Shown: piece after piece, positions 1 to 7,678 of the stretch | Layout of the letters: each line of letters opens with the position of its first letter | Position numbering within the stretch: the stretch's first letter is position 1 | NCBI GenBank assembly: GCA_958354085.1 | Contig: CATWUX010000027.1 | Span: 1-21,268 of the forward strand | From: an uncultured Oscillospiraceae bacterium | GTDB lineage: Bacteria; Bacillota; Clostridia; Oscillospirales; Acutalibacteraceae | Direction: 5' to 3' | DNA: 21,268 nucleotides | Program-made: the position numbers and the translations under genes | The notes under the pieces: model-generated | What the model was told of the DNA's origin: nothing | The model's database searches: none | What the model saw: the letters and a program-made list of their open reading frames with translations, nothing else

Positions 1-46
1 ATATCACTATGGATTTTTCTTTTATGTGTCCAACTTCATTTTACAA
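1..46. mobile_element. Possible end of an insertion sequence (edge of window)
   Basis: Reading the minus strand, the lipoprotein gene loses any resemblance to its family right before this stretch. The DNA turns A+T rich and carries AAGTTGGACAC (plus-strand GTGTCCAACTT at 26-36), a word of the kind found in terminal repeats of IS3-family elements. No transposase is inside the window. An 8-bp inverted pair (GGATTTTT at 11-18, AAAAATCC at 55-62) also spans the junction. The IS assignment is inference; the exact boundary cannot be set. Confidence 0.35.
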
Positions 47-268
47 TTAACCATAAAAATCCAAATCGTTATTGCCCACGATAAATTCGATCTCGATGTC
101 GGGCAGCTGCGCCTGAATGTAAGGGGCATAATCATATATCAGGTCGGTGCTCCAAAGATACACAGATAGAGGGGCCTCCGGCTTCTCGGGGCGCGAGGAC
201 GCGCAGCCCGCCAAAGGCAGTAGCAGGGCAGCAGACAGGGATAGGATGGTCGGTATTTTCAGTTTCAC
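47..268 (-). pseudogene. Truncated lipoprotein, N-terminal part of an extracellular solute-binding protein
   Basis: The reading frame gives a 73-residue product with a lipoprotein signal peptide: basic start, hydrophobic core and lipobox LAGC with the lipidated Cys near residue 22. About 50 residues of mature protein follow, resembling the first strand and helix of ABC-transporter solute-binding proteins (VYLWSTDL, then PDIEIEFIVG). It then stops at TAA (47-49), far short of the usual 400 or more residues. I place the start at a GTG (266-268) because AAAGGA lies 10 bases upstream of it; the ATG at 287-289 has no ribosome binding site. It begins about 40 bases after the kinase stop, so it belongs to the kinase operon. 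It may have fed ligand information to the kinase sensor domain or supplied a transporter; this is inference. The abrupt end suggests disruption by a mobile element. A functional short lipoprotein is possible but less likely. Confidence 0.6.
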
Positions 269-305
269 TTTTATACGATCCTTTCGCATAAGCCAGAAAT
301 ATTGT

Positions 306-3203
306 TCAGCGAAGCTCGGCCATCAGCAGCCGCAACCGGTTTATATTCACGGGTTTTGCCACATGCGCATTCATCCCCGCGTCCAGCGCTTTGCGCACAT
401 CGTCATCAAAAGCGTTAGCCGTCATCGCTACAATGGGGATTTTACCCGCATCGGGATGCCCGCACCGGCGGATCCGGCGGGCGGTCTCATATCCATCCAT
501 AACGGGCATGTGGATATCCATAAATATCATAGCAAATTCCCCCTCGCCGGAACGCGCGAACCGCTCCAGCGCCTCCTGTCCGTTGCCCACCACTTCGCAC
601 GCAACCCCTTCGGAGGCCAGTAGCTCCGTCAAAATTTCCGCGTTGATCTCGTTGTCCTCTGCGGCCAGAATGTGCAGACCTTTTATGGAAGCGGCGGGAT
701 TGGGGATAACCGCCTGGGGGTTCTCGGTATAATACTGTTCGATCGCCTGCTGAAAGCCGGACATGAGAAAATGCTTGGGCAGCAAAACATTCACCCCGGC
801 TGCTTTCGCGGCTTCTTCCTTGTCGGAAAAATTGCAGGCGGTCAGCGCCAGAATGAGCGGTGCCCGGCCTATTTGGGTGCGCAGTCTCCGCGCGGTTTCC
901 GGGCCGTCCACCGCGGGCGATTCCCAATCCAGCAATAGGATCTGGAACGCTTTTTGGCTGTCGTATGCGTCGGAGGCCAGCTTCACCGCTTGCGCGCCGT
1001 CGGCAGCGCGCGTGATACAGACACCGGTATCGCGCAGCAGCTCCTGTACGTTTTGACAGGTTTTCTCATCGTCGGATGCCAGCAGCAGCCGCGTGATATG
1101 GCGGAGACTCCAAAAACGCGCATCGGTTTCCCCTTCCGCGATCTGCAGCTCCAGCTCCACCGTGAAGCGGCTGCCCTGACCGGGCGCGCTCTCGACGGCG
1201 ATGGTACCGCCCATCAGATCCACCATGTTTTTGGCGATCGCCATACCGAGCCCGGTGCCCTGAATGCTTCGTTTTTGCTCCGTATCCTCGCGGGAAAACG
1301 GTTCAAAGATGGTCTTGATAAAGTCCGGGCTCATGCCGAGACCGTTGTCCTCCACGACAAAGCGAATATGCGCGTGCCGGCGTACAGTCGGCTGCAAAGA
1401 CTCCAGCGTAAACGCGATCCGCCCTCCCTCCGGAGTATATTTCACGGCGTTGGAAAGCAGATTCAGCAGAATTTGGTTCAGCCGGGTCTGGTCGCCGATG
1501 ACCCGGTCGGGCAGATCCCCTTTGGTGTGTATGTTCAACGCTTGCTTTTTGACTCGCGTCTGGTTGCTCACGATGGCGTAGATCTCCTGGAGCATTTCCT
1601 TCAGGCTGAACTCGACCGGGTGAAGGGAGGTGCGGCCGCTCTCAATTTTGCTCATATCCAGGATATCGTTGATGATACCCAGCAGATGATGGCCGGAAAA
1701 ATCAATCTTTTTCGCGTATTCGCGCACCTTTTCCGGCTTGTCGGCGTCTCGGTCCAGCAAGGCGGAGAAGCCGATAATGGCGTTCATCGGCGTGCGGATG
1801 TCGTGGGATATATTGGCCAGAAAGTTGCTTTTCGCCTCGTTGGCGCTCCTGGCGACCTCCAGGGCGTTGCGGAGCGTTTGGTTCAGCTTTTGGTCATCGG
1901 TACGGTCGGACAGGACGATCATATATCGTTTGGAACCGTTGATTTCCGTGCAATAGGCCAGCACGTGGTACCAGCGGCTTTCACCGGTCACGGCGTGGAG
2001 ATACTCCTGCTCCCACTCCAGCCGTTCTCCGAGGCCGATCCCCCGCAGCTTGTCCATCGAACCTTTTTCGTTGGGCCGCTGCATAAGCAAACCTGTGCGG
2101 CAAATGGTTTGTTCGGCTTCCGCAACGGAAACGCCCAGCAGCTTCTGTATGTTCGGGCTGATATAGGAAACGCTCCAATCGTCCGCATTCAGCATGAGAA
2201 AGATATCGTCCACATTGTTGGCCAGCGTGCCGAACAGCTCCTCGCGATACTGAATCTCCGTATCTTTTTTAGCCAGACTTTTGCGGCTTCTGTGGATCAG
2301 GAAGATAAAAAGCGCGAGGCTCAAGCTGGCCGTAAAACCGGTAACGACAAAAAGCGTGATTTTGTAGAGCTGATCCATGCTGGCGTTTGCAACATGCGCG
2401 GGAACCACGCTCAGCACCATCCAATCCTCGAAATCCGCCGGAGCATAAACCAAATAATAGAGCTCCTCCGCGGCGAAGAAAGTCGTGACGCCGGATTCTC
2501 CCTGCCGGAAGCTTTGCCGCAGCTCCTCCAGCTGTGACGCGCTCATGTCGGATTCGTTTTCGAGATAGGCCAGAAAGTTGAAAACGTGAAGGTTTATATC
2601 GCCGGCGTTATCAATCAGCACGCGGCCGTTGGAATAGGTCACATAGCCGGCCGATTGTCCGCCGAATGCGGAAATGTCCAAAGCGGATACCATATCCCGA
2701 TTGCTGTAACTGATGGCGATCGCTTCATAGGAAAAGCCCTGAAACGTCCCGGGATCCGTGGGCGCGGCAAACACCTTCAGCTCTGGACTGTCGGGCAGTA
2801 CCGTATCCAGCACTACGCACTGATCCTCCAATATCAGCTTGGGAAGCTGCGCCTTCATATCAAAATAGCCGGTGTGCCCGTCCAGCGTCCGGTAAAATCC
2901 GTCATAGGAAATAAAGTAAAAATCGGTAAAGCCCCATTGTTCCTGCTGACGGCGGAAATAGTCGGTCAGCTTGTCCTCATCCTGCACGTCCCGCAGATAC
3001 GGCGCCCACGTTTGCAGATTCTTCCAGTTTCTTGAAACCACATTGTGGACGGAATGCTTTACCTGCGTATAAATTTCGGTCAGATGATTCGCACTTTCCT
3101 CGTATATCCTGTTTGAGACGAAGCGGAAATACAGCAGTCCGGTCGCCAGGATTCCGGCCAGTATGGCGATCGCAAGAGCCGTGTACCACAGCTTTTTCAG
3201 CAT
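306..3203 (-). CDS. Membrane hybrid sensor histidine kinase with PAS and two receiver domains
   Basis: This 965-residue kinase would sense an extracellular signal and pass phosphate along an internal relay. Domains seen in order: TM1 about 5-27; extracytoplasmic region about 30-280 of the size of a Cache-type sensor; TM2 about 282-303; PAS about 322-438; HisKA with phosphoacceptor H467 in SHDIRTP; HATPase with N-box around N585, G1 box DNGLGM (619-624) and G2 box GTGLGM (649-654); REC1 about 704-822 (acidic pair D711-D712, acceptor D759, T788, K810); REC2 about 843-962 (E849-D850, acceptor D896 in MDIHMPVMDG, T928, K950). All catalytic residues of both receivers appear present. AAGGGA about 11 bases before the ATG supports the start. 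The HPt gene precedes it and the truncated lipoprotein follows. It has no DNA-binding output domain, so a separate partner is needed. Confidence 0.92.
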   Translation of the reverse strand: MLKKLWYTALAIAILAGILATGLLYFRFVSNRIYEESANHLTEIYTQVKHSVHNVVSRNWKNLQTWAPYLRDVQDEDKLTDYFRRQQEQWGFTDFYFISYDGFYRTLDGHTGYFDMKAQLPKLILEDQCVVLDTVLPDSPELKVFAAPTDPGTFQGFSYEAIAISYSNRDMVSALDISAFGGQSAGYVTYSNGRVLIDNAGDINLHVFNFLAYLENESDMSASQLEELRQSFRQGESGVTTFFAAEELYYLVYAPADFEDWMVLSVVPAHVANASMDQLYKITLFVVTGFTASLSLALFIFLIHRSRKSLAKKDTEIQYREELFGTLANNVDDIFLMLNADDWSVSYISPNIQKLLGVSVAEAEQTICRTGLLMQRPNEKGSMDKLRGIGLGERLEWEQEYLHAVTGESRWYHVLAYCTEINGSKRYMIVLSDRTDDQKLNQTLRNALEVARSANEAKSNFLANISHDIRTPMNAIIGFSALLDRDADKPEKVREYAKKIDFSGHHLLGIINDILDMSKIESGRTSLHPVEFSLKEMLQEIYAIVSNQTRVKKQALNIHTKGDLPDRVIGDQTRLNQILLNLLSNAVKYTPEGGRIAFTLESLQPTVRRHAHIRFVVEDNGLGMSPDFIKTIFEPFSREDTEQKRSIQGTGLGMAIAKNMVDLMGGTIAVESAPGQGSRFTVELELQIAEGETDARFWSLRHITRLLLASDDEKTCQNVQELLRDTGVCITRAADGAQAVKLASDAYDSQKAFQILLLDWESPAVDGPETARRLRTQIGRAPLILALTACNFSDKEEAAKAAGVNVLLPKHFLMSGFQQAIEQYYTENPQAVIPNPAASIKGLHILAAEDNEINAEILTELLASEGVACEVVGNGQEALERFARSGEGEFAMIFMDIHMPVMDGYETARRIRRCGHPDAGKIPIVAMTANAFDDDVRKALDAGMNAHVAKPVNINRLRLLMAELR

Positions 3204-3305
3204 AAAAATTCTTTCCCTTCACGGAGCTTCCGATTTGCACCGCTTTTTTGGCGGAACGTGCCGCGCGCTTCCCGCTCTGGCACACGCCGCAGCTCTGAAC
3301 GGAAT

Positions 3306-3677
3306 TTAAAGCGAGTGCTCGCCTGTGTACAGACGGATCACCGCGACGGTTTCCTCATAATCCCGTCGAACCTCGTCCAACAACGGGAGGGCGCTTGCCG
3401 GAATTTTCTCGGCTTCGCCGCGCAGAAGCTCTGTTATCTTTTCCACAGAGACCAGCAATTTTCCGAAGCCAAGATTTTGGCATACGCCCTTGAGTGTGTG
3501 CGCGGCCAGAAAAGCACTTTCTCGTTGTCCGTCTTGGATTCCCTTGCATAGATTTTGAAAACTGCTGTCTTCCGGAAATTTGCCGATAATCTTTTGAATG
3601 AACGCCGGGCTGATCAACCGCTCAAGAACCTCCGCCGCGTTTCCGCCCAACTGTTGATAGCATTCTTCCATCGTCAT
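3306..3677 (-). CDS. HPt (histidine phosphotransfer) domain protein
   Basis: A 123-residue stand-alone phosphotransfer protein. The HPt signature AHTLKGVCQNLGF places the phosphorylated histidine at H60, followed by the usual helical hairpin. The length is typical for a single HPt domain, with no membrane segment. AGGAG lies 8 bases before the ATG at 3675-3677. It is the first gene of a leftward operon with the hybrid kinase, with 102 bases between them. Established biology of such phosphorelays: phosphate moves from kinase His to receiver Asp to HPt His and on to the receiver of a response regulator. No regulator is in the operon; the closest candidate is the LytTR regulator at 4476, an inference from proximity only. 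Confidence 0.88.
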   Translation of the reverse strand: MTMEECYQQLGGNAAEVLERLISPAFIQKIIGKFPEDSSFQNLCKGIQDGQRESAFLAAHTLKGVCQNLGFGKLLVSVEKITELLRGEAEKIPASALPLLDEVRRDYEETVAVIRLYTGEHSL

Positions 3678-3801
3678 GGCTCTGTCTCCTATCTGTTTTC
3701 ACGGTCTTTTCATACGGTGTTCCTATGGCTGTGCCGGGTTATCCGAAGTCATGAAATCGGCTCTGCGGAAAGACTTTTGGTATCGTATTTTTTAAAATTA
3801 C

Positions 3802-3846
3802 ATCCATGTATCGTAAACAGGCAAGGCAAAGCCGTTTAAAATGGAT
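3802..3846 (-). other. Candidate structured leader hairpin of the HPt-kinase operon
   Basis: Nested inverted repeats lie in the predicted 200-nt leader: ATCCAT/ATGGAT (3802-3807 with 3841-3846), AAAC/GTTT (3815-3818 with 3834-3837) and GGC/GCC (3820-3822 with 3831-3833). It does not match a riboswitch class I know. No T tract follows on either strand, so it is not an obvious terminator. Confidence 0.3.
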
Positions 3847-3883
3847 ATAAGCGGAAAACCAACCGAAAATTTCCATATTACGC

Positions 3884-3913
3884 ATTGTAGCACAAAATGC
3901 TGCGCATGTCCAA
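3884..3913 (-). promoter_or_regulatory. Sigma-A type promoter of the HPt-kinase operon
   Basis: On the minus strand there is TTGGAC (3908-3913), an 18-base spacer and TACAAT (3884-3889), with an extended -10 TG one base upstream of the -10. Transcription would start near 3877, giving a leader of about 200 nt before the HPt gene. Confidence 0.6.
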
Positions 3914-4005
3914 TAGCCGTCATCCATGCGTGCGATTTATAGAGTACGTTCCGGCAATATTTTGGTAAAAAACGGACGGTTTTTGAATAATTTATGAACG
4001 AGCTC

Positions 4006-4034
4006 TTGCTATTTCCAAAATTGTTGCGTATAAT
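4006..4034 (+). promoter_or_regulatory. Strong rightward sigma-A promoter facing the DUF6514 gene
   Basis: TTGCTA (4006-4011), a 17-base spacer and a perfect TATAAT (4029-4034). The transcript would start near 4041, run antisense through the leftward small gene 4111-4344 and could continue into the LytTR regulator at 4476. Directly after the start lies a weak hairpin (AGCAG 4044-4048 with CTGCT 4059-4063) and a run of T (4063-4068), which might terminate or attenuate it. Confidence 0.55.
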
Positions 4035-4110
4035 GTATATATGAGCAGGGGAAAAATTCTGCTTTTTTGAGTAAAACCACCGTTGCTTCTCGAACGGCCG
4101 GCCGGTCGTA

Positions 4111-4344
4111 TCAGCCGATAAAATCTTCTACAACCGCCCGTAAATGAACCGGGGCCGGCTGATTTTCGCGGCACAGCTGTACCAAAGCATACGCCCGTTT
4201 GTAATTTAGGCTTACATCGGAAATATGCGCTACCTCCATCTCTTGGCTGCCGCTTTTTAAGATGGCCGTTATGCCGTACGCGGTATAGCTTCCGATGTCC
4301 GCATGATATAGTTGTTCTGTTGTGATTTGATACTCCATCGTCAT
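4111..4344 (-). CDS. Small DUF6514-like protein
   Basis: A 77-residue soluble protein resembling the small DUF6514 family of Clostridia (SYTAYGI near the start, HISDVS in the middle, PVHLRAVVEDF at the end). The family function is unknown to me and I infer none. The start is set at the ATG at 4342-4344 because GAGGGGTG lies 6 bases upstream; an in-frame GTG (4353) overlaps that site and another ATG at 4338 is 12 bases away. It has its own extended -10 promoter and lies between the signalling operon and the LytTR gene, on the strand opposite to the latter. No signal peptide or membrane segment is seen. Confidence 0.7.
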   Translation of the reverse strand: MTMEYQITTEQLYHADIGSYTAYGITAILKSGSQEMEVAHISDVSLNYKRAYALVQLCRENQPAPVHLRAVVEDFIG

Positions 4345-4384
4345 CGGTGACACCCCTCGTTTTTTTGAATGGAAGATGATTTGA

Positions 4385-4393
4385 ATTATAGCA
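4385..4393 (-). promoter_or_regulatory. Extended -10 promoter of the DUF6514-like gene
   Basis: The minus strand reads TGCTATAAT, a perfect extended -10 (TATAAT at 4385-4390). No good -35 hexamer lies 17 bases upstream, as is common with extended -10 promoters. Transcription would begin near 4378, about 35 bases before the start codon. Confidence 0.55.
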
Positions 4394-4475
4394 TAATTTT
4401 ATACAAAAAACGGAAGTTTGTGAAATATGGCCACTCTTTTATGGAAATAGGTCGAATAAGGAGATGCTTTGGACG

Positions 4476-5183
4476 ATGAAAATTGCCGTTTGCGATGACA
4501 GCACTATAGACCAGGAGATTATCGTCGATTTGCTGCAGCGTTATTTTTCCGAAAAGTCCTTTGTATATAGTGTGGCGCTGTATGAGGAAGGAACCGCTCT
4601 TATAGAAGATATAGAAGACGGCTGTGTCTATGATATCCTTTTTCTCGACATATTTTTGGGTAAGCAGCTGGGCATCGATATTGCAAGGGAGCTGCGTCGG
4701 CGGGAATATAAGGGGGATATTATTTTTCTGACGGCGACCGCCGATTACGCGGTAGACAGCTATGATGTCAACGCCAGCGGCTATTTGTTAAAGCCGCATA
4801 GCTTTACCAAGCTGTGCGCCGTCATGGATCGTATATTGGACAACTATGATATGGATATATACGAGATCCGCCATCGTACAAACCTGATCCGCGTGCCGTA
4901 TAACGACATCCTGTATGTGGAAAGCGACAATAACAAGTGTATCCTTCACTGCTCAAACGGGGAAGAACACGTGATTTATAAAAAACTGAGTGTGATCGAA
5001 CAAGAGCTGGATGACCCGCGCTTCCTCCGCTGCCATCAGAGCTATTTGGTCAATATGCATCACATCCAGCGGGCGGAGGATCAATTCACCTTATTTACCG
5101 GCGATGTCATCATGATCCGGCGTAAAAATCTGAAGGAGATCCGAAACAAATATCTGCAATATATCGGCCATTCCAAAGCCTGA
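4476..5183 (+). CDS. LytTR-family response regulator
   Basis: A 235-residue DNA-binding response regulator. The receiver domain spans about 1-120, with acidic pocket D7-D8, phosphoacceptor D58 (FLDIF), T86 and K106 (LLKPH). The LytTR DNA-binding domain spans about 138-230 and contains the typical FLRCHQSYLVN segment. I use the ATG at 4476 because AAGGAG (4458-4463) is 12 bases upstream and the protein then begins MKIAVCDD like its relatives; the ATG at 4464 directly abuts that site. No LytS/AgrC-type kinase is adjacent, so it is an orphan here. The hybrid kinase and HPt 0.8 kb to the left are candidate phosphate donors. LytTR regulators usually bind paired short direct repeats; I could not identify a convincing pair here. 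Confidence 0.9.
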   Translation: MKIAVCDDSTIDQEIIVDLLQRYFSEKSFVYSVALYEEGTALIEDIEDGCVYDILFLDIFLGKQLGIDIARELRRREYKGDIIFLTATADYAVDSYDVNASGYLLKPHSFTKLCAVMDRILDNYDMDIYEIRHRTNLIRVPYNDILYVESDNNKCILHCSNGEEHVIYKKLSVIEQELDDPRFLRCHQSYLVNMHHIQRAEDQFTLFTGDVIMIRRKNLKEIRNKYLQYIGHSKA

Positions 5184-5190
5184 TATGCCG

Positions 5191-5224
5191 AAATCCCGGA
5201 CAGCCAGAATGTCCGGGATTTTTC
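5191..5224 (+). terminator. Terminator after the LytTR regulator
   Basis: A perfect 12-bp stem (5191-5202 with 5210-5221), 7-base loop and T run, just after the regulator stop codon. The A run on the left arm makes it partly bidirectional. Confidence 0.85.
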
Positions 5225-5251
5225 TGTAAGGATAAGACTCACCGAAACGAT

Positions 5252-5276
5252 AAAAAAGGCATCGCCGCAGCGATGC
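5252..5276 (-). terminator. Terminator after the GtrII-like gene
   Basis: On the minus strand a 7-bp stem GCATCGC/GCGATGC (5259-5265, 5270-5276) with a 4-base loop is followed by six T (complement of 5252-5257). It lies about 110 bases beyond the leftward glycosyltransferase gene. Confidence 0.75.
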
Positions 5277-5388
5277 ATTTCAAAATAGAGGCAAACAGGA
5301 CACCGGCGGCCGGACTCACGGGTGCGGCTGGCCGTCGCGGTATGCCTGCATGATGGATTTGAATACCTGTCCGTTGCCGCGCCGAACG

Positions 5389-6939
5389 CTATCCGGCTTC
5401 GGAAAAGTTCACCACAATATACTCCTCAAACTCCATGATGGATTCTTTTTTCGGCCACGCCGGCATGGTTTTGCTTTTTTCCTTTGCCTCTTGCACCTGC
5501 TCTGCCGTCGGGGTTTGGATAAACGTATACCCGTGCAATTTAAAAATTTCGATCAGCATAGGGGATTGCGTGTCGCGGAAAGCGCCGACGCCCCACATAA
5601 GCATGGAGCGTCCGTTCACCTGTCCTCCGGCGTCGGTAGAATACAGATAGGATGCATCGTCCCGATTTGTAAAAACAACCGGCTTGCTCACATCACACTC
5701 CGCAACCAGCCGCGTGGCGATCGCGTTCACAGCAAACTCTTCTTTTTTGTAGCGGCTGTAATCATTATAAAACCACCTGTTCAAATCCGCCGCTTGAAGC
5801 AAAACCAAAAAGGCTGCTAAGGCATAGGCTGTGTTCCGCACGATGCGGATGTTGGTTCTTTCCAGCGCGAACATAAGCATCAGGGCAACGGCGGCGACAA
5901 AAAAGCAGAAAGTCTGTGCCGCTCGGTACATAACGAATCCGGTTATCAAATGGATGAAGAAATTGGAAGCAAACATTCCGCCGAAGCATAAAAACAAAAC
6001 CAAGCTTTTCCTTTTGACGGAGAACAGAGCGAAGAGAAAAAAGCCGATAGCCGAAAAAAGATCGAAAATCAGAATAGGCAAATACGAAAACTGCAGCATA
6101 TCTTTGATGATTTGCTTAACGGTCTTTTTCAGGATCTGCCAACGCCCTTCGGTGCTGTTCCAAATGCTGTTGCGCACAAATACGCCGTATTGATCGGTTA
6201 GCATTTGCAAAGCATAAACGAGGCTGTAATACAAAACAAATGCAAGCGTTAAAATTGCCGCAAACAGCAAGCCTTTCAGGATCAGTTCTTTGAAGGGCAC
6301 TTTGTCTTCGTTGACAAGCAGCTTTAAAATGAATATGAAAAAGACGCCGCCAACATATAAGAAAATAAACGATTCATACGAGGAGATCGAAATCAGGATA
6401 TTCAAAACGGCATAAAGCAAAGCGATTTTCCGATGTTCATATACAAACTGATAGGAATAGAGCAGGGCAAAGGCGAAGCATAAGTAGGATATCATGGTAG
6501 TAATGACATCCAGATTATAAATAAACTTTTCATTGATGATGGAATAGGAAAGATAAATGCAGGAAAACAGAGCCAGTGATTTTGAGGACAGCCGGCCGTG
6601 GGTAATATACTGAAACAAAGCGCACAGAACCCATGCGGAGAAAACGAACAGCGTTACGGCCAGAAAATCGTTAAAAAACGGGATGAATCGGATAAGCCCA
6701 GTCAGCCCGTTCAGCAGCAGATGCAGCAGCCTGCCTTGCTGGATCATGGAGCCCCAGCCGTCCGTGTACAAATAATGGTGAGCCGCCGGATCGTCCACGC
6801 CCATCGAAAAGTTGGTAATGGCGAACCCATAGGACAATACGGCCACGAATACAGTCAGCGTCACAAAGATTTTATCGGATAAAAGCCGTTTCTTTAAAAT
6901 AAGCCAAAAGGAATCGGTATTGCTTGTCTCCATCCCCAT
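5389..6939 (-). CDS. GtrII-like membrane glucosyltransferase family protein
   Basis: A polytopic membrane protein of about 516 residues with roughly 11-13 hydrophobic segments. It resembles the family named after Shigella GtrII, which moves glucose from an undecaprenyl-phosphate carrier onto surface polysaccharide at the outer face of the membrane. The early loop motif GVDDPAAHH (acidic pair near residues 49-50) fits the acidic loop expected for such enzymes, followed by LYTDGWGSM. I prefer the ATG at 6937-6939, 6 bases after AAGG; the longer frame to 6993 starts upstream of the likely transcription start, and 6933 is also possible. It is visibly richer in A+T than its neighbours, suggesting acquisition by transfer. 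No carrier-glucose synthase (GtrB) or flippase (GtrA) lies beside it. Family assignment is fairly secure; the sugar and acceptor are unknown. Confidence 0.75.
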   Translation of the reverse strand: MGMETSNTDSFWLILKKRLLSDKIFVTLTVFVAVLSYGFAITNFSMGVDDPAAHHYLYTDGWGSMIQQGRLLHLLLNGLTGLIRFIPFFNDFLAVTLFVFSAWVLCALFQYITHGRLSSKSLALFSCIYLSYSIINEKFIYNLDVITTMISYLCFAFALLYSYQFVYEHRKIALLYAVLNILISISSYESFIFLYVGGVFFIFILKLLVNEDKVPFKELILKGLLFAAILTLAFVLYYSLVYALQMLTDQYGVFVRNSIWNSTEGRWQILKKTVKQIIKDMLQFSYLPILIFDLFSAIGFFLFALFSVKRKSLVLFLCFGGMFASNFFIHLITGFVMYRAAQTFCFFVAAVALMLMFALERTNIRIVRNTAYALAAFLVLLQAADLNRWFYNDYSRYKKEEFAVNAIATRLVAECDVSKPVVFTNRDDASYLYSTDAGGQVNGRSMLMWGVGAFRDTQSPMLIEIFKLHGYTFIQTPTAEQVQEAKEKSKTMPAWPKKESIMEFEEYIVVNFSEAG

Positions 6940-6991
6940 ACACATCCTTAACAACAGCAACAGCCGGTTCGGATACCGGCATTTCACGGTC

Positions 6992-7020
6992 ATTTTACTA
7001 TATTCCCCGGAAAATGTACA
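6992..7020 (-). promoter_or_regulatory. Candidate promoter of the GtrII-like gene
   Basis: The minus strand has TGTACA (7015-7020), a 17-base spacer and TAAAAT (6992-6997). It would start transcription near 6985, which excludes the upstream in-frame ATG at 6993. The -35 match is weak. Confidence 0.35.
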
Positions 7021-7078
7021 GAGGCAAAAATTTTCTGCCGGGAAACGGCAATTTCTGCGGACGAATACCGTATAGATG

Positions 7079-7087
7079 TGCTATACT
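7079..7087 (+). promoter_or_regulatory. Extended -10 promoter of the flavin reductase gene
   Basis: TGCTATACT matches the extended -10 consensus TGnTATAAT at eight of nine positions; there is no recognisable -35. Transcription would start near 7094, about 30 bases before the start codon. Confidence 0.55.
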
Positions 7088-7123
7088 GAAAGAAACCATT
7101 GTATACGGAAAGGAAGAAGCCTC

Positions 7124-7630
7124 ATGCCAAAATTTTTGGAGATCGACCCCACGGAACTGCAGGAAAACGTATTCCGGCAGATTGGGCAGCAATGGATGCT
7201 CATCACCGCCGGCAAGCCCGGCAAATTCAACACCATGACCGCCAGCTGGGGCGGGCTGGGCGTGCTGTGGAACGCCAACGTCAGCTTTGTATTTGTGCGT
7301 CCGTCCCGCTATACCTATGAATTCATGGAGCAGGAGCCGCATTATTCCCTGTCCTTTTTTGGCCCCGACCGGCGGCGGGCGCTGCAGATCTGCGGATCAA
7401 AATCCGGACGCGACGTGGACAAAATGGAGCTGACCGGTCTGACGCCCTGTTTCGATACGCCTGCCCCCCGTTTTGAGGAGGCGAAGCTGACGCTTGTCTG
7501 CCGCAAGCTGTACACGCAGGATCTCGATCCCGCGCGTTTCCTCGACCCGGCCATCGCCGGCAATTATCAAAACGGCGACTATCACCGGATGTATGTGGGG
7601 GAAATCCAAAAGATCCTGCGCCGCGTGTAA
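7124..7630 (+). CDS. Flavin reductase family (FMN-binding split barrel) protein
   Basis: A 168-residue soluble protein resembling the flavin reductase-like split-barrel family, which binds FMN and reduces flavin or acts as a small electron carrier. The FMN-contact segments are visible: MTASWGGLGVLWN around 38-50 and FVRPSRYTYEF around 57-67, with a later GSKSGRDVDK segment. The start at 7124 is set by GGAAAGGAAG (7107-7116); the longer frame from 7076 would begin upstream of the likely transcription start. The gene stands alone, driven by an extended -10 promoter and closed by a shared bidirectional terminator. The redox partner cannot be inferred from its neighbours. Confidence 0.85.
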   Translation: MPKFLEIDPTELQENVFRQIGQQWMLITAGKPGKFNTMTASWGGLGVLWNANVSFVFVRPSRYTYEFMEQEPHYSLSFFGPDRRRALQICGSKSGRDVDKMELTGLTPCFDTPAPRFEEAKLTLVCRKLYTQDLDPARFLDPAIAGNYQNGDYHRMYVGEIQKILRRV

Positions 7631-7644
7631 TAGGAATACACAAC

Positions 7645-7678
7645 AAAGGAAGGGCTGACTTATGTCAGCCCTTCCTTT
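7645..7678. terminator. Bidirectional terminator between convergent genes
   Basis: A perfect 15-bp stem (7645-7659 with 7664-7678) and a TTAT loop. The arms end in TTT on the right and AAA on the left, so it serves the flavin reductase gene rightward and the acetyltransferase gene leftward. It overlaps the acetyltransferase stop codon. Confidence 0.85.

Noticed and set aside
954..2537. Long plus-strand open frame opposite the hybrid kinase
   Set aside because: Composition shows no protein family; it is the antisense shadow of a kinase gene with clear domains.
3802..3846. Cyclic-di-GMP (GEMM) riboswitch, suggested by GGCAAAGCC
   Set aside because: The rest of the conserved GEMM core is missing on both strands; only a plain nested hairpin can be supported.
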